Source: Algoriphagus sp.
GTDB lineage: Bacteria > Bacteroidota > Bacteroidia > Cytophagales > Cyclobacteriaceae
Assembly: GCA_029945945.1 (NCBI GenBank)
Contig: JAQSDM010000009.1
Location: 434,001 to 498,000 of the forward strand
DNA: 64,000 nucleotides
Direction: 5' to 3'
The position numbers and the translations under genes were made by a program. Position 1 is the stretch's first letter; each line of letters starts with the position of its first letter. Shown here one piece after another: positions 27,784 to 38,524 of this stretch. Below the pieces are notes generated by a model, which saw nothing but the letters and a program-made list of their open reading frames with translations, made no database searches and was not told the DNA's origin.

Positions 27784-30087
27784 TTAGAATTGATAATTGA
27801 TTTTAAGCATAATATTTCTTCCGATATCATCCGTGAAATAGCGGAATCTGTTCATGTATTCTTTATACGATGAATTGAGAAGATTCTGTACCTGAAGTCC
27901 TATGTTCAGTTTATCATTGCCAATTGGGAATTGGCGTTGGTACCCCAGATTGATAAGGGAATATCCCGGAGGGGCGGGAGCGAGGTCATAATCAGGTTCA
28001 CGATTTTGCCTGGCCACAAGCATATTGCTCAGAGTCAGTTTGTTGGTTTGTTGCTTTTTGCCAAACTCAAAAGACATTCCCCAATCCATTCTGTCCGAAG
28101 GGATGAAAGGGAAATAATTGTCTGCTTCTGTATTCTTAGCCCGGATGATGGAGCCCTTGGCATAGCCGCTTATTTTATCCGTAAACTCATAGCTTCCTGA
28201 TAAATCAAAACCATAGAAAAACGCATCTGCTTGCAGGTATTCATAGACATTGAAGGTGCCTCGGAGACTGACATACGTTTCACCGGTTGGATTCAAATAG
28301 ATATAATCTTGAATCTGATTGGTGTAAGCTGTTAATTCCCAATGGGTTTTTTCACCATCGTAAGCAATTTCATTGACCCATTTGAATGACTTTTCAGAAT
28401 CCAGATCAGGATCTCCGAACTCTACCGCAGCGGCACCATGGTGAAGTCCCTGGCTGAAAAGCTCATTCACATTTGGGGCTCTCCAGGCCGAACCGAGATT
28501 GGAGCTGAATGTCACTCTTGGGCTAAGCTGATAAAGACCACCCAGAAAAGCTGAGAAATTTTGATAATTCAAATCAGCTTCCTCAAGTACGGACTGGACA
28601 TAACGGGCTGTGCTGATGCTTCGAATATCAAATCGAAGTCCCACTTCCAGTTCCAAAGAACCTTTTGAATACTTCTCCATCATGTAGATTCCCGCATTCA
28701 TCATGTCATAATTTGGAATCAAAGGAGTCACTCCCGTTCCGGGAATGTTGCTGTTTGCCTGCTGTATCAGGTTTATTCCCCAGGTACCGCTGAATTCATT
28801 GATATGTGTATGATCAGCAAACAAGTCAATTGTGTTGGTGTAAAGTTCTAAATCGAGGCTTGGCCGCTCATTAAGATCTCCTCTTCGTTTATCGTATTCC
28901 TGACGATTATTGAATTGAAATCCATATTGAAAATTCAGTTTCCACCTGTCCGACAAGTGGTAATGTGATTTCAGCTTTGCCAGGTGATGTGTTACAACTT
29001 GCTTTGGATTCGTGATATCATAGGTGAAACCGGGATCTGAAAATGGTCTTCCGTTGGCAATTATGTTTTCCAAATCATCAAGATTACCGGTATGCGAATC
29101 CTTTAAAATTCCCAAAGTTGTGTTGAAAAAGCTGTAGTAGCCCTCAACTCCTAATTTTGCACTGCTGTATCCAACTGCCGCCGAAGCGCTGTATTCACTC
29201 AAGCCTGTATTTCCCTGGTAGTAATCCGGCGATTTGATATTTCCGGCTCTTTTCGCAGAACCCTGAACCCGGTAGCCAAGCCCTTTTATTTTATCCGAAC
29301 CTGAAGAATGAGTTGCGGAGATATTTCCCATTTGCCCATTCGTTGCACCCAGCAAATGGATATTGGTCAGGCTTTCCTTCTTTGTCGGTAAAGCCGCTGG
29401 CGTCACCAGAATTACTCCTCCCATTGCCTCAGGGCCAAATCTGACGGTTTCAGCACCTTTAATTACAGTGATTTCATCTGCGATGAAAGGATCGATTTCA
29501 GGTGCATGTTCGGCTCCCCATTGCTGGCCTTCAAGTCGGATTCCATTGTTCAGGATCATGATTCGATTGCTGTGCATTCCATGAATTACAGGTTTGGAGA
29601 TGCTGTTTCCGGTTGAGAATGTAGTTACCCCGGCAATTCGCTTGAGGCTTTCCCCCAGATTTTCTCCGCGAGTTTCAAGTAATGCCTCTCCATAAAGTGA
29701 AGAAACAGAGGTGGTTGTTTGCACGGCTTCCCGGTGTCCGTGAATCTCGACTCCGGAAAGTTCCATCGACTCTTCCTCCATTCTGAAGGTTTTGTTCAGT
29801 GGCCCGGTGGTTAGGTCAATCGTCTCTTTGATTTCCTTGTGACCCAGGTATTGGATGGTCAGGTTATACATCCCGGGGCAGAGATCCTTGATAAAAAAGT
29901 TTCCATTTTCGTCACTTGCTGCTCCGGTATTGCTTTCGGCAATCCAAACATACGCACCGATAATGGGCTCATTATTCTCCAGGTGGATGATTTTGCCCCG
30001 GATAGATAAATCACATTTCTGACCGAAACTGAGTTGGGCTTGTAATGCAAACAATAATAGAAGCAGCGCTGAGTACTTTATTTTCAC
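27784..30087 (-). CDS. TonB-dependent outer-membrane receptor, ZnuD-like
   Basis: 767 residues from a GTG at 30087. Order: signal peptide (about 1-22), CarboxypepD_reg-like domain (25-105, IRGKIIHLENNEPIIGAYVWIAES), plug domain (115-225, GENLGESLKRIAGVTTFSTG and VIKGAETVRFGPEAMGGVILV) and a 22-strand barrel ending in aromatic F. The barrel segment NVNELFSQGLHHGAAAVEFGDPDLDSEKS resembles ZnuD-type zinc receptors, so a metal substrate is likely but not proven. The promoter carries two matched operator boxes (30100-30144). A lipoprotein follows. Confidence 0.85.
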   Translation of the reverse strand: MKIKYSALLLLLFALQAQLSFGQKCDLSIRGKIIHLENNEPIIGAYVWIAESNTGAASDENGNFFIKDLCPGMYNLTIQYLGHKEIKETIDLTTGPLNKTFRMEEESMELSGVEIHGHREAVQTTTSVSSLYGEALLETRGENLGESLKRIAGVTTFSTGNSISKPVIHGMHSNRIMILNNGIRLEGQQWGAEHAPEIDPFIADEITVIKGAETVRFGPEAMGGVILVTPAALPTKKESLTNIHLLGATNGQMGNISATHSSGSDKIKGLGYRVQGSAKRAGNIKSPDYYQGNTGLSEYSASAAVGYSSAKLGVEGYYSFFNTTLGILKDSHTGNLDDLENIIANGRPFSDPGFTYDITNPKQVVTHHLAKLKSHYHLSDRWKLNFQYGFQFNNRQEYDKRRGDLNERPSLDLELYTNTIDLFADHTHINEFSGTWGINLIQQANSNIPGTGVTPLIPNYDMMNAGIYMMEKYSKGSLELEVGLRFDIRSISTARYVQSVLEEADLNYQNFSAFLGGLYQLSPRVTFSSNLGSAWRAPNVNELFSQGLHHGAAAVEFGDPDLDSEKSFKWVNEIAYDGEKTHWELTAYTNQIQDYIYLNPTGETYVSLRGTFNVYEYLQADAFFYGFDLSGSYEFTDKISGYAKGSIIRAKNTEADNYFPFIPSDRMDWGMSFEFGKKQQTNKLTLSNMLVARQNREPDYDLAPAPPGYSLINLGYQRQFPIGNDKLNIGLQVQNLLNSSYKEYMNRFRYFTDDIGRNIMLKINYQF

Positions 30088-30091
30088 GATT

Positions 30092-30124
30092 CAAAAATAC
30101 GTAACCTTGTTGCATTAAACCAAA
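30092..30124 (-). promoter_or_regulatory. Promoter of TonB receptor
   Basis: On the minus strand, TTTG (30124-30121), 21 nt, then TATTTTTG (30099-30092), a perfect TAnnTTTG -7 box. It lies only 4 nt before the GTG start, which would make the transcript almost leaderless. Operator box 1 sits between the two elements. Confidence 0.55.
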
Positions 30125-30144
30125 ATATATGAAACAAAGTTGCA
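30100..30144. promoter_or_regulatory. Two 15-bp operator-like boxes upstream of TonB receptor
   Basis: CGTAACCTTGTTGCA (30100-30114) and TGAAACAAAGTTGCA (30130-30144) share the layout (T/C)G(A/T)AAC-N3-GTTGCA, an imperfect inverted repeat with a 3-nt spacer. The boxes are exactly 30 bp apart, about three helix turns, on the same face of the DNA. Placement over the promoter fits repression by a Fur/Zur-type regulator. Confidence 0.55.
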
Positions 30145-30430
30145 TAAGGGGATGAGTGGTTTGGAAGGAGGGACGGAAGTAGGGTGATTTGATGCGAGAT
30201 GTAAATGGTAAGAAGTAAGTTGTAAAAAGTGAATAGTGAATAGTGAGTTTTAAATTGTAAAAAGTAAGTTGTTAGGAGGAAGCCGAGTTTTTAAATTGTC
30301 TTGGTAGATAGAAGTTTGTCAGGTTGGAAGTTGCGGAAATGAGACTCCCCCTTTTCTCAAAGGGGGCAAGAGGGATTTCCCTTCAAATCAAAAAAGTAAG
30401 GTGTGCTAACCTGTTGAAGACATAAAATGA
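30145..30430. other. Intergenic, low-complexity and repeat-like
   Basis: No gene is seen. It contains a degenerate run of AAGTAAGTTGTAAAAAGTGAA-type words (30206-30290) and a palindromic CCCCCTTTTCTCAAAGGGGG (about 30345-30365). Both look like extragenic repeat debris. Confidence 0.5.
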
Positions 30431-30456
30431 AAAATCCGGCTCGCTGTCCGGATTTT
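30431..30456 (-). terminator. Terminator of the 30508 gene
   Basis: AAAATCCGG (30431-30439) and CCGGATTTT (30448-30456) with an 8-nt loop, about 50 nt after the stop on the minus strand. Confidence 0.8.
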
Positions 30457-30507
30457 CAATCAACAAAAGGAATTTACCTGTCTTGGTACTTAGTACATAG
30501 TTTAAAA

Positions 30508-30942
30508 TTACCCCAACCAGCTGGCCCAAGGGATTCTGCTTAGGATCAAAACCAATCCAATTGCATACATCATGTAGATGATTCTGAATCGAGCTCTTGA
30601 GATTGTCATTTTCTTAGATCGGATGTATCCTACACTGATTAAAGCTATCGCGATGATGTTGATCAGGGGATGCTCCAAAGCCGTCAGTCTTGAAACTGGA
30701 TCTCCCATTGCAGTGCCGCTTGTAAGTAAGGTGAAACCCAGTGGGCTTACAAAATACAGGATAAGACCAAAAAGAAGCTGAATGTGGGAAATGATGAATC
30801 CAATCATTCCAAATTTGCGATCTTTTTCAGTGAATTCTCTTCCGGATAGTGAACCGATGAGCATCCAGAATATGACTAAGATTAAAACAAGTATAGCCAA
30901 ATAAGCTACTCCGGAGTGAAGGTGTTGTAAGCCTGTATACAT
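30508..30942 (-). CDS. Small four-helix membrane protein (cytochrome b-like hypothetical)
   Basis: 144 residues with four predicted membrane helices (about 12-32, 43-68, 88-105, 117-138). His residues lie near helix ends (LQHLHSGVAYL, SHIQLLFG, LEHPLINI), which could bind haem as in small cytochrome b-like proteins. I recall similar unnamed proteins in Cytophagales annotated as cytochrome B. No partner genes point to a function. Monocistronic with its own terminator. Confidence 0.6.
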   Translation of the reverse strand: MYTGLQHLHSGVAYLAILVLILVIFWMLIGSLSGREFTEKDRKFGMIGFIISHIQLLFGLILYFVSPLGFTLLTSGTAMGDPVSRLTALEHPLINIIAIALISVGYIRSKKMTISRARFRIIYMMYAIGLVLILSRIPWASWLG

Positions 30943-31008
30943 AATTTTATGGTTGGTTGAAGGGTTGAAAATATAAATGGAGATTCAAAAAGCCTGAAAT
31001 TGTTTGAT

Positions 31009-32190
31009 TTACTCCACAAATAAAACCAATCCCTTCAGGTATTCCGTTTCAGGATGGAAAATATTGATGGGATGATCAGCAGGCTGAGAAAGCTGGTGAA
31101 GGATTTTAACTTTTCTCCCTGACTCAAGTGCAGCTGCTGTGATAGTATGGGTAAAGAGGGATTTGTCAACCACCTGACTGCAGGAAAAAGTAAACAGAAT
31201 TCCTCCTGACTTGATTTTTTTCAAAGCTTCCGCATTGAGGCTTTTGTATGCCTGAACGGCATTGTGTCTGGCTTTCAGATTTTTTGCAAAGGCAGGTGGA
31301 TCCAATACGATCAAATCGTAATCATCTCCGATTTCCCGGATGTACTTGACCACATCCGCAACTTTTGATTCATGCTTTCCTTTCAGTTCCGGATTCAAAG
31401 CCAAGTTTTCCTCGGTCAGTTCGATTGCTTTGTTGGAGATATCAACGGAGTGAACTTCAGCAGCACCTTCTTTCAACGCCAAAACCGAAAATCCTCCGGA
31501 ATAGCAAAAGGTATTCAATACTTTTTTGCCTTTTGAATAAGAAGCAAGCAACTTTCTATTTTCCCGCTGATCGATGAAAAATCCTGTTTTTTGACCTTTT
31601 TCCCAATCGATCCGATAGTTTGCTCCGAACTCCTGAACCAGATCTGTTGCAGGTTTGCCCAGAATCCATTCGTTGGTAAACGTCCCGATATTCTTTGGCA
31701 GCGTTTCGGAGCTTTTATCATAAACACCGCTCAGCGATTCTCCATACGTATTTTTGATAGCCTGAGCGATTTCGGCAATATGTGCATGCATGCCGACATT
31801 GTGTGCCTGGATCACGGCTGTTCCGTTGTAATAATCCACGATCAGACCCGGCAAAAGATCACCTTCGCCATGAACAAGCCGATAGACATTAGTCTCCGGG
31901 TTATCAGTCAGGCTCAGGCTTTTTCGGAGAGCATAGGCAGATGCGATTTTTTCATCCCAGAAACTTTGATTGATTTCCCGGTTTTCGAAGGAAATAATCC
32001 GAACCATGATCGAACCTTGAGAGAAGTGTCCAAGACCCAGAAACTCATTTTTGGAAGAAAGGACTTCCACCAGTTGACCGTTTTGCAAGTTCTCGTCCAT
32101 TTGGAAAATAGCCCCTGAGAAAACCCAATGGTGACGACGGAACAAAGAAATTTCTTTTCCTCTTTTGAGTATGATTTTAGGATAGTTCAT
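31009..32190 (-). CDS. RlmI-like class I SAM-dependent rRNA (cytosine-C5) methyltransferase
   Basis: 393 residues from ATG 32190 (MNYPKIILKRGKEISLFRRHHWVFSGAI); the longer frame adds 13 residues without conservation. N-terminal PUA domain (1-75), then the RlmI middle domain and the Rossmann methyltransferase: VLNTFCYSGGFSVLALKEGA (SAM loop), LIVLDPPAFAKN (catalytic motif), FTFSCSQVV. It resembles the 23S rRNA m5C1962 enzyme. Its start overlaps the end of the upstream symporter gene by 14 nt. Confidence 0.88.
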   Translation of the reverse strand: MNYPKIILKRGKEISLFRRHHWVFSGAIFQMDENLQNGQLVEVLSSKNEFLGLGHFSQGSIMVRIISFENREINQSFWDEKIASAYALRKSLSLTDNPETNVYRLVHGEGDLLPGLIVDYYNGTAVIQAHNVGMHAHIAEIAQAIKNTYGESLSGVYDKSSETLPKNIGTFTNEWILGKPATDLVQEFGANYRIDWEKGQKTGFFIDQRENRKLLASYSKGKKVLNTFCYSGGFSVLALKEGAAEVHSVDISNKAIELTEENLALNPELKGKHESKVADVVKYIREIGDDYDLIVLDPPAFAKNLKARHNAVQAYKSLNAEALKKIKSGGILFTFSCSQVVDKSLFTHTITAAALESGRKVKILHQLSQPADHPINIFHPETEYLKGLVLFVE

Positions 32191-33574
32191 AGGAAACGTT
32201 GCTTTTGTTTGGGAAAAGATAACTGCCAAAAATCATGGCGAGGATACTTGCGAGTAATCCAAAAATATGTGATTCAATTTCTAAAACAAGGTTATCACAA
32301 ATCAGGTAAACCATCATTCCGATTACCATCGAAAGGATTGCGCCCATTTTGGATGCTTTCTTCCAGTAAAGTCCGGCAGTAAGCGGGGCAAATAAGGAAA
32401 CTAACAAGAGGATAGAAGCTCCCGCTACCAGTTCATAAATATTTGAATCTCTGGATGCCATATAGGTAGCGATCAAAGCAACCACCAAAACATTTACCCT
32501 CAGAATCCAAAGGAAATGCTCGTCTTTTAGCTTTCCCTTGAAAAGTGGTCGGACCAGGTTTTCGGAAATTAATGCAGCCGGAGCGAGCAATCCTGAACTT
32601 GCTGTACTCATGATCGCCGAGATCAAAGCCCCGAAGAATATGATTTGAACCGGAAGGCCACCATGTGCCAAAACCATTGATGGGAGTAGCATTTGCTTGT
32701 TTTCAAGGTAGAGTTCGGGGTAAAGAACTTTGGCACCCAAGGCAATAAATAAAGGCAAAAGTCCAAAAGTCAGGTAAAAGCCTCCCGCCAGATACGTGGA
32801 TTGTACGGCGACTTTTTCAGATTTGGAAGCCATCACCCGCTGGTAAATATCCTGGCTGGGGATACTCCCAAGACCCAAAATAATCCAGGCTCCGAGATAA
32901 TTTACCCAGGAAGTAAAACCTGCGTCGGGAAAGAATTGAAAACTTCCTGCAGGCGCTTGGGATAAAATCTCATTTACTCCTCCGGCTTCCCTTGCTATCA
33001 TGACCGTCACCCATACCAATCCGATCACGATCATAGTCGTCTGGATAAAGTCGGTAATTGAAACTGCCCACATTCCTCCGAGAAAAGTATAAAGAACAAC
33101 GATTCCTGCGGAAATTATGATTCCCTGTAAAAGGGAAAGGTCAGTGACTGTTCCAAAAACCAGGCTGAGTGCGACAAGTTGGGCAGCAACGTATCCAAAG
33201 TAAATCGGGACCATGAAAACAGTCGAGAAAAACTCGACCCGCTTTCCAAAAATCTTTCCAAATACGTCTCCGATCGTCAGTACACCCATTCTGTACATGG
33301 GCCGCAAGTAAAACATCCCGAACAGAACCAGGCAAAGTGCCCCGCCAAACGGATCTTCGATGACTCCCTGAAGACCTTCTTCCAGAAATACGGAGGAGGC
33401 TCCAAACAATGTCTCGGATCCAAACCAGGTTGCGAAAAGGGCTGAGGCTGAAAGGAAAAGAGGTAAAGAACGACCTGCCAGTACGAAATCATTGGAACTT
33501 TTTACCAATCTGGAGGCCCATGCTCCGACGGCAACCGTAATTGCCAGGTAAATAATGATCGCGGTTAACAGCAA
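32177..33574 (-). CDS. Sodium:solute symporter (SSS family)
   Basis: 465 residues with 13 likely membrane helices and LeuT-fold SSS features: GAWASRLVKSSNDFVLAGRSLP, WFGSETLFGASS, GGMWAVSITDFIQ and GLGSIPSQDIYQRVMASKSEKVA, the common SSS signature region, followed by ISAIMSTASSGLLAPAALI. The substrate cannot be predicted. It lies 11 nt after the ABC-F gene and overlaps the downstream methyltransferase; all three are probably one transcript. Confidence 0.92.
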   Translation of the reverse strand: MLLTAIIIYLAITVAVGAWASRLVKSSNDFVLAGRSLPLFLSASALFATWFGSETLFGASSVFLEEGLQGVIEDPFGGALCLVLFGMFYLRPMYRMGVLTIGDVFGKIFGKRVEFFSTVFMVPIYFGYVAAQLVALSLVFGTVTDLSLLQGIIISAGIVVLYTFLGGMWAVSITDFIQTTMIVIGLVWVTVMIAREAGGVNEILSQAPAGSFQFFPDAGFTSWVNYLGAWIILGLGSIPSQDIYQRVMASKSEKVAVQSTYLAGGFYLTFGLLPLFIALGAKVLYPELYLENKQMLLPSMVLAHGGLPVQIIFFGALISAIMSTASSGLLAPAALISENLVRPLFKGKLKDEHFLWILRVNVLVVALIATYMASRDSNIYELVAGASILLLVSLFAPLTAGLYWKKASKMGAILSMVIGMMVYLICDNLVLEIESHIFGLLASILAMIFGSYLFPNKSNVSYELS

Positions 33575-33585
33575 GTCTTCAGGCT

Positions 33586-35253
<1,668 letters not shown>

Positions 35254-35368
35254 TCATGACTCCGCGCATTTACCTTTTGGCCTCGCTTGCGACTCAAAAT
35301 CAGGATTTATGAACAATATTTTTATCAGTTGTTTATATTGATGGAATATTAGGGATTGAGCAAGGTGC

Positions 35369-38300
35369 ATGAGAAAATTTTACCTCCAATTTTCATTTTT
35401 TGTAACGCTACTTTGCCTGGCAACCCATGCAAACGCCCAACTGTCCACTATCGGAAAGGAATTTTGGGTAGGATTCATGGAAAACAACCGGATTCTTCCA
35501 GGTGCACCCGATCAGGCAGTAATTGTGATCTCCGCAAATGAAGATGCGACAGGCGCCATTGAATACCTGGGAAGGTCGATTGCTTTCACTATCAGTCAGG
35601 GTGAGCAATTCACTCACATTGTACCGTCAACTGAACTTGATCTGCTTCACAGAAATTCCGGATCTGTTGAAAACAAAGGAATCTACATCAGTTCAAGCGG
35701 AAAAGTAGCTGTCTACGCTTTCAATGAGCGCTTTCGAAGTGCAGATGGTACGGTCGTCTTACCGATTGGAGCCTTGGGAAAAGATTACCTGATCACTTCA
35801 CATTTTGAAGTGTTGACGGCAAATGTGGGATACAATGGTAACGTAGATAATGAGAGCACGCTTTTAGTTGTTGCCACCGAAGATGATACTGAGATTGAGA
35901 TTACCCCTTCTGTATCTACGATTTCCGGAAATCCTGCAGACTCTCCATTTATCCTTACCCTGGACAGAGGCCAGAGTTACCAATTGAAAGCCAGAGCCGA
36001 TTTGACAGGTTCGAGGGTGAGGGTGATAGGTGATAATGCCGATGAATGTAAGAAGATCGCGGTTTTTGGAGGAAATAAATGGACCTCAGTGGGTAATTGC
36101 GGTGCAGCAAACGATAACCTTTTTCAGCAGGCTTATCCTGTCAATACCTGGGGAACATCTTTTGTCCACGTGGCTCTTTCGGGGAGAACATCCGGGGAAT
36201 TGGTAAAAGTTTTGGCCTCCGAAGATGGAACTCAGGTGGAAGTAAACGGAATTGGTCGTGGAGGAATAGATGCCGGAGAATTTCTGAGTTTGGAATTTGG
36301 AATCAATGAAACTGCGAAAATTACGACCAGCAAGCCGTCTTCTGTGACAGTTTTTTCGAAAAGTCAGGAATGTAATCAGCAGAATGCCCCTAATGCTCAA
36401 AATGGCGACCCTTTCATGATTACTTATAGTCCGGTTGAGCAGTTGCTGAAAGAAATTCGATTCAACGCGATGAACCTTCCGTCAATAGCTGCACACTATG
36501 TAAATATTGTAGTAAAGACCGGAACTGAAAATTTAACTGTTCTTGACGGACAAAACCTTGGAGCAAATTTTTTTCCGGTACCGGGTGATCCCACATATTC
36601 CTATGCCCGAATCAATATTTCTCAGGGGGTGCATCAGCTTACCAATCGGGAAGGTTTTACAGCTTATGTGTATGGTTTTGGCTTTCTCGAATCCTATGGT
36701 TTTGCAGTAGGAGCAGCCTTGGACAATCTCAACTTTACCACTGAGGCTGAGTATGATTTCGAAGTAGAAGGAGAAAATGTGGCATGCCTTGATCAGGAAG
36801 GAGCCTGGACAATCAATTCGGAAAATCCGGATTTCACCTATTTTGTTTGGGATTTTGGTGACGGTACTGATCCGGTTGTGGGGAAAGATGTAGTTCATAC
36901 TTTCACCGATCCTGGAAAATATGAGATTAAAGTTGTAGCTGCTTTAAGTCCAAACTCCTGTGATCAGCAGGAAGAAGTACTTTTTGAAGTTGAAGTGTTT
37001 GAACTGAATGCAGATATTATCGGGGAAACATCTGTCTGTCCCGACGTGGAGCAGATGGTTTACAAACTTGATCAAAACGAGAATATTGACTCGATTGCTT
37101 TTAGTGTCGAAGGCGGAATTATTATCGAGAATTATGGAGACTCTATCTTGGTAAATTGGGGTCCGGCTAATGACTTGGCCAAAGTAATAGCGGTTCCCTA
37201 TAATAAGAATGGCTGCCTTGGCGAGGAGATTATTTTGGAGGTAGTTATCAACCAAAAAATCGTTGCCAGTCTTCCGGAAGGTGAGCAAACAATTTGCTTT
37301 GATCCCTCACTCACACATTTTTACACAGTACCCAATACTTCTTCGGGAAGAGGATATGAGTGGCAGATTTCCGGCGGTCAGATTGTTTCCGGTCAAAATG
37401 AGAAGGCTGTAGAAGTCAGTTGGGATCAGCCCGGTGTCACAGGCATTCTTAGCTATCGCGTCTTTAGTCTTGTCGATCAACTTTGTGCCGGAGAGTCTGA
37501 AGATCTGATGGTTAAAGTTGGCTTACAATTTGAAGCAAGAGTAAAAGACTTGTTTTTGGTGGGTTGCTCAGGTTCCAATTCAGGAGAAATCGAATTGGAA
37601 ATTACAGGTGGAACATCTCCTTATGTAGTAACCTGGTCTCACGATCCGGTTCTTAAAACCAATAAGGCAACAGGACTTAAAGCCGGAACCTATTCAGTAA
37701 GCATTCTGGATGAATCAGGATGTGAGATTAAATTGGAGAATTTAGAAATAACAGAACCAAAGCCTATGTCTTTGATTTCAATAAATCCAAAAGGAACCTC
37801 ATGCTACGGAAAGCCGGATGGCGCTTTGAGTTTTGAGATAGAAGGAGGAGTGCCTCCTTATTCTTTTGATTTCGAGGGAATCAAATCATTCTCCGATCAG
37901 CTTACGCTCAATAATCTTGCACAGGGAAAATACGAATGGGTCGTAAATGACTCCAATGGTTGTTCCATTCCTGTTGCCTTTGAAATTGTATCGCCGGTTG
38001 CGGTAAAAGTTGAGGTGAGAATGGAGAAACCTGCGTGTCCCGGAGGAAGTAATGGTGAGTTATTTGCATTTCCTGTTGGTGGAATCGCACCTTATGTTTA
38101 TACTTGGGACAATCATCCAACCCTTGGTAGTCAGTTGCTTGGAGTACCAAAAGGAAATTACAATGTGTCTGTTACAGATCGAACAGGCTGTATCAGTTTA
38201 GGAACCGGAGAAGTACGCGAATCATCACCCTTGGTTCGCATGCCCTCAGGTTTCAATCCCCGGGAAGAAACGTTATTTCAAGGTGTCTCAAACTGTGAGA

Positions 38301-38491
38301 TCGACTTTGAGTTGTGGATCTATAACCGCTGGGGTCAATTGATTTATTCCGGAATTTCAGGATGGGATGGATTAGTTGAAGGAGAGGAAGTTCCCACAGG
38401 TTCTTATTCGTATCTCATGAGGTACACATTCCCTTTAGAAGGTAAAATTGAAGTAGTCGATAAGCGAGGGACTTTCGCCCTGATCAGGTAA
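35369..38491 (+). CDS. Large secreted T9SS type-B protein, paralog 1 of 3
   Basis: 1040 residues. Signal peptide (about 1-23, ending THANA|QLST). IgGFc-binding-like domain (about 24-455; STIGKEFWVGFMENN, DGTVVLPIGALGKDY, SYQLKARADLTGSRVRV). PKD domain (460-545, FVWDFGDGTDP). Two PKD-like/Ig domains (548-720, each with a VCP or ICF Cys start and a W-WG/WD end). Three SprB repeats (721-950). C-terminal gliding-associated CHU_C/type B sorting domain (955-1040; NRWGQLIYSGISGWDG, final LIR). Predicted: exported across the outer membrane by the type IX system and surface-held, probably an adhesin. First of three tandem genes, and the most diverged. Confidence 0.88.
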   Translation: MRKFYLQFSFFVTLLCLATHANAQLSTIGKEFWVGFMENNRILPGAPDQAVIVISANEDATGAIEYLGRSIAFTISQGEQFTHIVPSTELDLLHRNSGSVENKGIYISSSGKVAVYAFNERFRSADGTVVLPIGALGKDYLITSHFEVLTANVGYNGNVDNESTLLVVATEDDTEIEITPSVSTISGNPADSPFILTLDRGQSYQLKARADLTGSRVRVIGDNADECKKIAVFGGNKWTSVGNCGAANDNLFQQAYPVNTWGTSFVHVALSGRTSGELVKVLASEDGTQVEVNGIGRGGIDAGEFLSLEFGINETAKITTSKPSSVTVFSKSQECNQQNAPNAQNGDPFMITYSPVEQLLKEIRFNAMNLPSIAAHYVNIVVKTGTENLTVLDGQNLGANFFPVPGDPTYSYARINISQGVHQLTNREGFTAYVYGFGFLESYGFAVGAALDNLNFTTEAEYDFEVEGENVACLDQEGAWTINSENPDFTYFVWDFGDGTDPVVGKDVVHTFTDPGKYEIKVVAALSPNSCDQQEEVLFEVEVFELNADIIGETSVCPDVEQMVYKLDQNENIDSIAFSVEGGIIIENYGDSILVNWGPANDLAKVIAVPYNKNGCLGEEIILEVVINQKIVASLPEGEQTICFDPSLTHFYTVPNTSSGRGYEWQISGGQIVSGQNEKAVEVSWDQPGVTGILSYRVFSLVDQLCAGESEDLMVKVGLQFEARVKDLFLVGCSGSNSGEIELEITGGTSPYVVTWSHDPVLKTNKATGLKAGTYSVSILDESGCEIKLENLEITEPKPMSLISINPKGTSCYGKPDGALSFEIEGGVPPYSFDFEGIKSFSDQLTLNNLAQGKYEWVVNDSNGCSIPVAFEIVSPVAVKVEVRMEKPACPGGSNGELFAFPVGGIAPYVYTWDNHPTLGSQLLGVPKGNYNVSVTDRTGCISLGTGEVRESSPLVRMPSGFNPREETLFQGVSNCEIDFELWIYNRWGQLIYSGISGWDGLVEGEEVPTGSYSYLMRYTFPLEGKIEVVDKRGTFALIR

Positions 38492-38524
38492 AATTCCGAG
38501 CAAAGCAGTAGTAGTAGCTTAAAA

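Noticed and set aside
31591..32118. 175-residue plus-strand ORF
   Set aside because: Antisense to the RlmI-like gene, which has clear motifs.
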